DNA of 64,000 nucleotides from Cohnella phaseoli (GTDB taxonomy: Bacteria; Bacillota; Bacilli; Paenibacillales; Paenibacillaceae). The translations under genes were made by a program, and so were the position numbers. A model generated the notes under the pieces. The model was given only the letters and a program-made list of their open reading frames with translations, was not told the DNA's origin and searched no databases. Below, one piece after another: positions 60,421-64,000 of the stretch. Each line of letters starts with the position of its first letter. Position 1 is the stretch's first letter. Location of the stretch: NCBI RefSeq assembly GCF_003386235.1, contig NZ_QRDZ01000031.1, positions 50,623 to 114,622 on the forward strand, in the 5' to 3' direction.

Positions 60421-61732
60421 AAATGTTGGTCAACCACAGTTTTTTGCGGAACTCTTCGGCTTTGTCTGCCGGCCCCTCGTATGCGGCTTCTCCTCTGTAC
60501 AACGTCTTTCCGCTGCCCGCATCCAGCACGACGGCCGTAATCTGTCTGCTGTCGGCAAGGCCAGCCTTACTCGAGTCCTCCGAGGAAAGCAAAGCATACA
60601 CGCGGTCTTGCGCCAAAGTTACGCTCTTAATCGACTGCCCGCCCGCCTGCTTCGCCGTCAACGTAAGCTCGTCTGGATCCAGCGTTTCTGTCGCGACATT
60701 ATAGCGAGCAATCGCCAAGCTCCGATTATCAAAATACATAACAGTGAGTATATCCCCGTTAAGTTCGCTCTGGCTGTGCGAATACGCACTAATATCGGTA
60801 GAAGACTCGGGCAGCGGAGTCAGCTTGCCGGTTCGGTAAGAGTATACTGCGTACTTGCGAACGAGTGTCGTCTTTTCTTTGACTCCTTCGCCGCCAGTTG
60901 TACTGCTTCGGCTCATCTGCAATACGACGTATTCCGAAGGCTGGGAGGTCCTCTCGCTGGGAGCGATGGAGAGGCTGAGGTCGCTCCTGATCACGTTCGC
61001 CGCGGGCTCTGCCTCCGAGGTTCCAGAGGTGCCGGCAGTCGCTTTCAGTTGCTCCGACATTAATACGTCCCGACGAAGCAGCTTGCCGCTGCCGAGATCG
61101 ACGACATAATCGCGAAATTCCTCAGAGAGACTTTTCCAGCCTCCTTCGGGGAGCTTGGCTCTTTGTCTCACCTGAGCCAGAATATGCACCTCGTCGCCGA
61201 TACGCTGAACGTCGTTCACGCGGAACCATTCGATATTCGATTCGTCCAGATCGATCCGATGCTTGGCGACTTTACCTGTGGCCTCTTCCAGGACGTCCAT
61301 TCTTAGCTCCGACCGCCAATCATATTCGCTGCTGGGATCGTAAAGAACGGCGTCGGCATAGATGACCCAATCCGAATCCCTATAGAAGCTGTCGATGCTG
61401 CTTCTCCCTCGCATAAAATTCCGATGCTCCTGCTTCAACGCCTTCATGTCCTCGTACTGCGTCGTCAAAAACCGGTTATCCTGCAAATATTTCTCGTAAA
61501 ACGACGGCGCTAATTGGTATTTCGTTCCTGCGACGGTAAGCTCAAGAGCCTTTGATCCGACTCCGCCAATATAGTGGCCGCCCAGCTGCATATTGGCGGC
61601 TTCCTGAACATCGCCTTCCAGCGTAACCAGCTTGTATAGGGGCGCATCCCCTTCCGTGCCGGACGCGTAATACGTCCCGATCGCGCCGACAGCGAATACG
61701 CCAAGCGCCATCGACAAAATGTAACGTTTCAT
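60404..61732 (-). CDS. Membrane-anchored extracytoplasmic protein of an ABC operon, unknown function
   Basis: A 442-residue protein with an uncleaved N-terminal helix or signal (MKRYILSMALGVFAVGAIGTYY) and a large soluble outer domain. Internal repeats of the type GKLLRRDVL, GKLTPLPE, GKTLYRG suggest a beta-propeller-like fold; this is a guess from spacing. GGGGAG precedes the ATG. It follows the permease by 16 bp and is part of the GntR-ATPase-permease operon. No family recognised. Confidence 0.7.
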   Translation of the reverse strand: MKRYILSMALGVFAVGAIGTYYASGTEGDAPLYKLVTLEGDVQEAANMQLGGHYIGGVGSKALELTVAGTKYQLAPSFYEKYLQDNRFLTTQYEDMKALKQEHRNFMRGRSSIDSFYRDSDWVIYADAVLYDPSSEYDWRSELRMDVLEEATGKVAKHRIDLDESNIEWFRVNDVQRIGDEVHILAQVRQRAKLPEGGWKSLSEEFRDYVVDLGSGKLLRRDVLMSEQLKATAGTSGTSEAEPAANVIRSDLSLSIAPSERTSQPSEYVVLQMSRSSTTGGEGVKEKTTLVRKYAVYSYRTGKLTPLPESSTDISAYSHSQSELNGDILTVMYFDNRSLAIARYNVATETLDPDELTLTAKQAGGQSIKSVTLAQDRVYALLSSEDSSKAGLADSRQITAVVLDAGSGKTLYRGEAAYEGPADKAEEFRKKLWLTNIYANRS

Positions 61733-61748
61733 CGTTCGCCGTCTCCCC

Positions 61749-62582
61749 TTACACCGATACTTTTTTCTTCAACAAATACAATCCCAACCAGACCGAGACG
61801 ATAGCTATCAATAGGTCAATCGCGATCTGAATCGCATAAATTTCTTCGGTATACAGATAACCTACAGAGTATTCCGCGCCAAGCGCCAGAGGCGGAAAAA
61901 ACATTAACGCGGCGCATAGGCCGGCGTAGGCAAGCCCCAATGCGATGCCAAGCCAACGATAGCTCCGTTCCAGCAAAATCGACGCGAACAGAATAAGCAG
62001 CGCGATGATGCCCAAGCCATAGTTGGCGAAAAATTCCCCAAACGAACGCGGCAGCAAAATCTTAAACGCCTGATTGGCGAAAATCGCATCCGCGATAAAG
62101 GAAGGCTGTATTTGATCGGCCGGCGCGATCATCGTAAAGACCGCTCTGCAGATGGGCATAAGCAGAAGTTGAAAGCCGAGCATTGCGAATATAAATGTTA
62201 AAATAGCGGTCAGCTTCGCGAAATAAACATTCCTGCGTTCAGAAGGAAGCGCCAGAAGCCGAAACGCGAACGTGCTTCTTCCGAACCAATCGCGATACCA
62301 GATTAGAAACGCATAAATGACCAGAACGGCGATGCTGAGCCCGACGGGAACGGCAAACCAGAATTGCGTGTTTTGCACCATGCGGGTGAAGGACATAGCG
62401 GCGAAAAAAGTCTCGGCCGGTTTTCCCGTTTGCTGAAAATAGGCGTTTCTTTCATTTATCTCTCCAATGGTACTAAACGCGATCGCGCAGATCTGGACCA
62501 GCGCGGTCAACCCCATAAGAACAAACAATATAGATCGAAACCGATGAATTTCTATATGCAGAAGCTTCAGGTAGTTCCTCAA
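61749..62582 (-). CDS. ABC transporter permease of a YtrA-type operon
   Basis: A 277-residue membrane protein with about six hydrophobic segments (for example ILFVLMGLTALVQICAIAFS, GLSIAVLVIYAFLIWY, YGLGIIALLILFASILLE). A TTG start overlaps the ATPase stop, with GAGGTG eight bases upstream. It pairs with the preceding ATPase. The cargo is unknown; B. subtilis Ytr-like systems respond to cell-wall antibiotics. Confidence 0.85.
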   Translation of the reverse strand: MRNYLKLLHIEIHRFRSILFVLMGLTALVQICAIAFSTIGEINERNAYFQQTGKPAETFFAAMSFTRMVQNTQFWFAVPVGLSIAVLVIYAFLIWYRDWFGRSTFAFRLLALPSERRNVYFAKLTAILTFIFAMLGFQLLLMPICRAVFTMIAPADQIQPSFIADAIFANQAFKILLPRSFGEFFANYGLGIIALLILFASILLERSYRWLGIALGLAYAGLCAALMFFPPLALGAEYSVGYLYTEEIYAIQIAIDLLIAIVSVWLGLYLLKKKVSV

Positions 62583-63268
62583 CGCGAATACACCTCTCTC
62601 ATCACGTCGACGATCGACTTGCCTTGTTCGCTGCGCATCGTTTCGCAGTCGAATTCCAAACCCGCTTTCCCGTCCTGCAAAATGACCGCTTTGTCGATCA
62701 GATACTCCACCTCGTCGATCTCGTGCGTCGTCAACAGAACGCCGCGTTCTTCAATCAACTCGCTGGAGAAAACATCAGCGATCATCTCCCGGCTGAATAA
62801 GTCGATTCCGGAAAACGGCTCATCCATCAATACATATTCCGAATTCAGCGCCAGTCCGAGCACAAGATTGTATTTCGCCGCCGTCCCTTTCGACAGATTG
62901 CCGATTTTCTCCTTGGGCTCGAGCCGGAAAAAACGCATCAATTCGGCAGCCCGCTCCGCGTTCCAGCTCTCGTAGAAATCCGCCATAAACGTCAGCCCTT
63001 CCGACATCTTCATACCCAGCGGCATCGTGAGATGATCCGGAACGAAGCTGACTTTCTCGTACATCCATTTTCCCCGCGGTTTGCCGTCTATGAGAATTTG
63101 GCCTTCCTTAATAGGAACAAGGCCCATAATCGCCTTCATGATCGTCGATTTGCCCGCTCCGTTCATGCCGATCAGGCAAGTGATGCTGCCCTTCTCCGCC
63201 GTAAAGCTAAGTCCGTTCAGCACGTTGCGCCCGCGATACCGTTTGCGGACCTCCTTCAGCTCGATCAT
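62579..63268 (-). CDS. ABC transporter ATP-binding protein, YtrB-like
   Basis: A 229-residue ATPase with Walker A CLIGMNGAGKSTI (about 32-44) and Walker B YVLMDEPFSGID. The signature is unusual: NLSKGTAAKYNLVLGLAL, with LSKGT in place of the common LSGGQ, as in several YtrB-like proteins. It overlaps the GntR gene stop. It drives the following permease. Confidence 0.9.
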   Translation of the reverse strand: MIELKEVRKRYRGRNVLNGLSFTAEKGSITCLIGMNGAGKSTIMKAIMGLVPIKEGQILIDGKPRGKWMYEKVSFVPDHLTMPLGMKMSEGLTFMADFYESWNAERAAELMRFFRLEPKEKIGNLSKGTAAKYNLVLGLALNSEYVLMDEPFSGIDLFSREMIADVFSSELIEERGVLLTTHEIDEVEYLIDKAVILQDGKAGLEFDCETMRSEQGKSIVDVMREVYSR

Positions 63269-63702
63269 AGCCGTTCTCCGCTCCCTTCCTTATCGGCATG
63301 CGCAGGATTGACGGACAACGCTTCTATGTATTTGCTCTTCACCAGATCAAGCAATTCGTCGACCGGAACGTCGACCTTGCGGACCGCCGCGACGAAGGCG
63401 TCAACCGCTTCTCCCAGCAACTCGGCGCGAATCGCCTGTAGCACGGAGTCGTCTCGCGTAATTCGGCTTGGCGAATTTCCTTCCGTTACGATCAATTTAC
63501 GTTCCTCCATCTCCTTGTAGGATCTCTGCGCCGTATTCGGGTTGATTTTCAGCAGCGTTCCCAGTTCTCTCCGCGAAGGGATTACCTGACCGGCCCCCAG
63601 CTTCCCCGCGACGATCATCTCTTTGAAATGCCGTACTACCTGCAGATAGACCGGTTCCCGGCTGTTGAACTCGACTTCCTCCCAGCCTCCGCCTGTTCTC
63701 AT
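63265..63702 (-). CDS. GntR-family regulator, YtrA subfamily
   Basis: A 145-residue regulator with a winged HTH (about 10-75): EPVYLQVVRHFKEMIVAGKL, then IPSRRELGTLLKINPNTAQRSYKEMEER. A short C-terminal tail replaces the usual ligand domain, which defines the YtrA subfamily. The ATG has GAGGT six bases upstream; an earlier TTG is possible. It is the first gene of an operon with ATPase, permease and an outer protein, likely self-repressed through the inverted repeat upstream. Confidence 0.92.
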   Translation of the reverse strand: MRTGGGWEEVEFNSREPVYLQVVRHFKEMIVAGKLGAGQVIPSRRELGTLLKINPNTAQRSYKEMEERKLIVTEGNSPSRITRDDSVLQAIRAELLGEAVDAFVAAVRKVDVPVDELLDLVKSKYIEALSVNPAHADKEGSGERL

Positions 63703-63729
63703 TCCGCTACCTCGCAATCGCCTTAAGTG

Positions 63730-63791
63730 TGTGTACTAAGTAGTTCATACACCACATGCGTATTATGCCCTTAGTACACATTCGTTGTCAA
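63730..63791 (-). promoter_or_regulatory. Promoter and inverted-repeat operator of the YtrA-type operon
   Basis: On the minus strand, TTGACA (63786-63791) and CATAAT (63762-63767) are spaced by 18 bp. A perfect inverted repeat TGTGTACTAAG (63730-63740) and CTTAGTACACA (63770-63780), separated by 29 bp, puts one half between -35 and -10 and the other just downstream of the start point. This suits cooperative repression by a YtrA dimer pair. Confidence 0.65.
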
Positions 63792-64000
63792 GACTTTCTT
63801 GCCGCACTTTACTTTTGAAATTAAGCGGATATCCCGCCTTATTTTCAGATGATGGGCAATATTCGGCACAATTACGGTGCGACCCCCTAATTCCGGAGTC
63901 TTCCATATCAAACCGACTCATGTCGCAGTTATGCTCTTTATTTCACGTTCTTTCTCGGCCAGAAGAATTTTGACCGGTCATCTAGACTCATGACCCATTC
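63792..64000. other. Apparently non-coding end of window
   Basis: No convincing gene, RNA or repeat seen in these 209 bases. On the minus strand an open stretch of 20 codons from the window edge ends at a TAA at 63938-63940 and could be the tail of a gene lying to the right, but it is too short to judge. Confidence 0.4.

Noticed and set aside
63785..63973. 62-codon open frame at the right end
   Set aside because: No ribosome site, overlaps the promoter of the GntR operon, and its product has no recognisable feature.

Overview
The window looks like chromosomal DNA from an endospore-forming member of the Paenibacillaceae (Paenibacillus/Cohnella type). The evidence is a spore germination receptor operon, S-layer-homology (SLH) anchoring, a LplABC-type sugar transporter with a YesM/YesN two-component system, strong GGAGG ribosome sites, and frequent GTG/TTG starts. 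No rRNA, tRNA, CRISPR array, prophage or intact insertion sequence was seen. Almost every gene is intact; only the first is cut by the window edge.

Layout. 1-4860: germinant receptor operon with order A-C-D-B-B'. 4894-7244: a Zn/Cd-type efflux ATPase behind a promoter overlapped by an ArsR-like operator, then a His/Lys/Cys-rich repeat protein. 7737-16168: a universal stress protein, a two-domain class II aldolase, a DUF1801 protein, and a hyuB-hyuA-threonine aldolase operon divergent from a LysR regulator across a perfect 16-bp palindrome. 16182-34056: a glycan-type locus with a DUF4838 protein, a giant SLH-anchored multidomain enzyme (about 2214 aa), a neutral-ceramidase-fold hydrolase, two permeases and a solute-binding lipoprotein, all on the minus strand, plus a divergent YesM/YesN pair.

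34244-41139 is a five-gene anaerobic operon: two hemerythrin-like proteins, adhE, pflB and pflA. It is preceded by a perfect FNR box (TGTGA-N6-TCACA) centred about 41.5 bp upstream of the predicted transcription start. 41197-50378 holds two ECF sigma/anti-sigma pairs. Between them lie a NEW3-protein/ABC exporter set and an ABC exporter with its own TetR regulator and operator. 50383-54218 is a signalling cassette: an MHYT hybrid kinase, a stand-alone receiver and a receiver-HD-GYP protein. 54471-57989 is an operon joining TatA/TatC to a GMC oxidoreductase and its Tat-signal-bearing small subunit.

58166-63702 carries trhO with a SufR-like regulator, a stretch of short tandem repeats, and a YtrA-like GntR/ABC transporter operon with an 11-bp inverted-repeat operator. 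The most interesting parts are the FNR-controlled hemerythrin-fermentation operon, the giant surface enzyme locus, the dedicated Tat export operon, and a family of related hairpins in several intergenic gaps.
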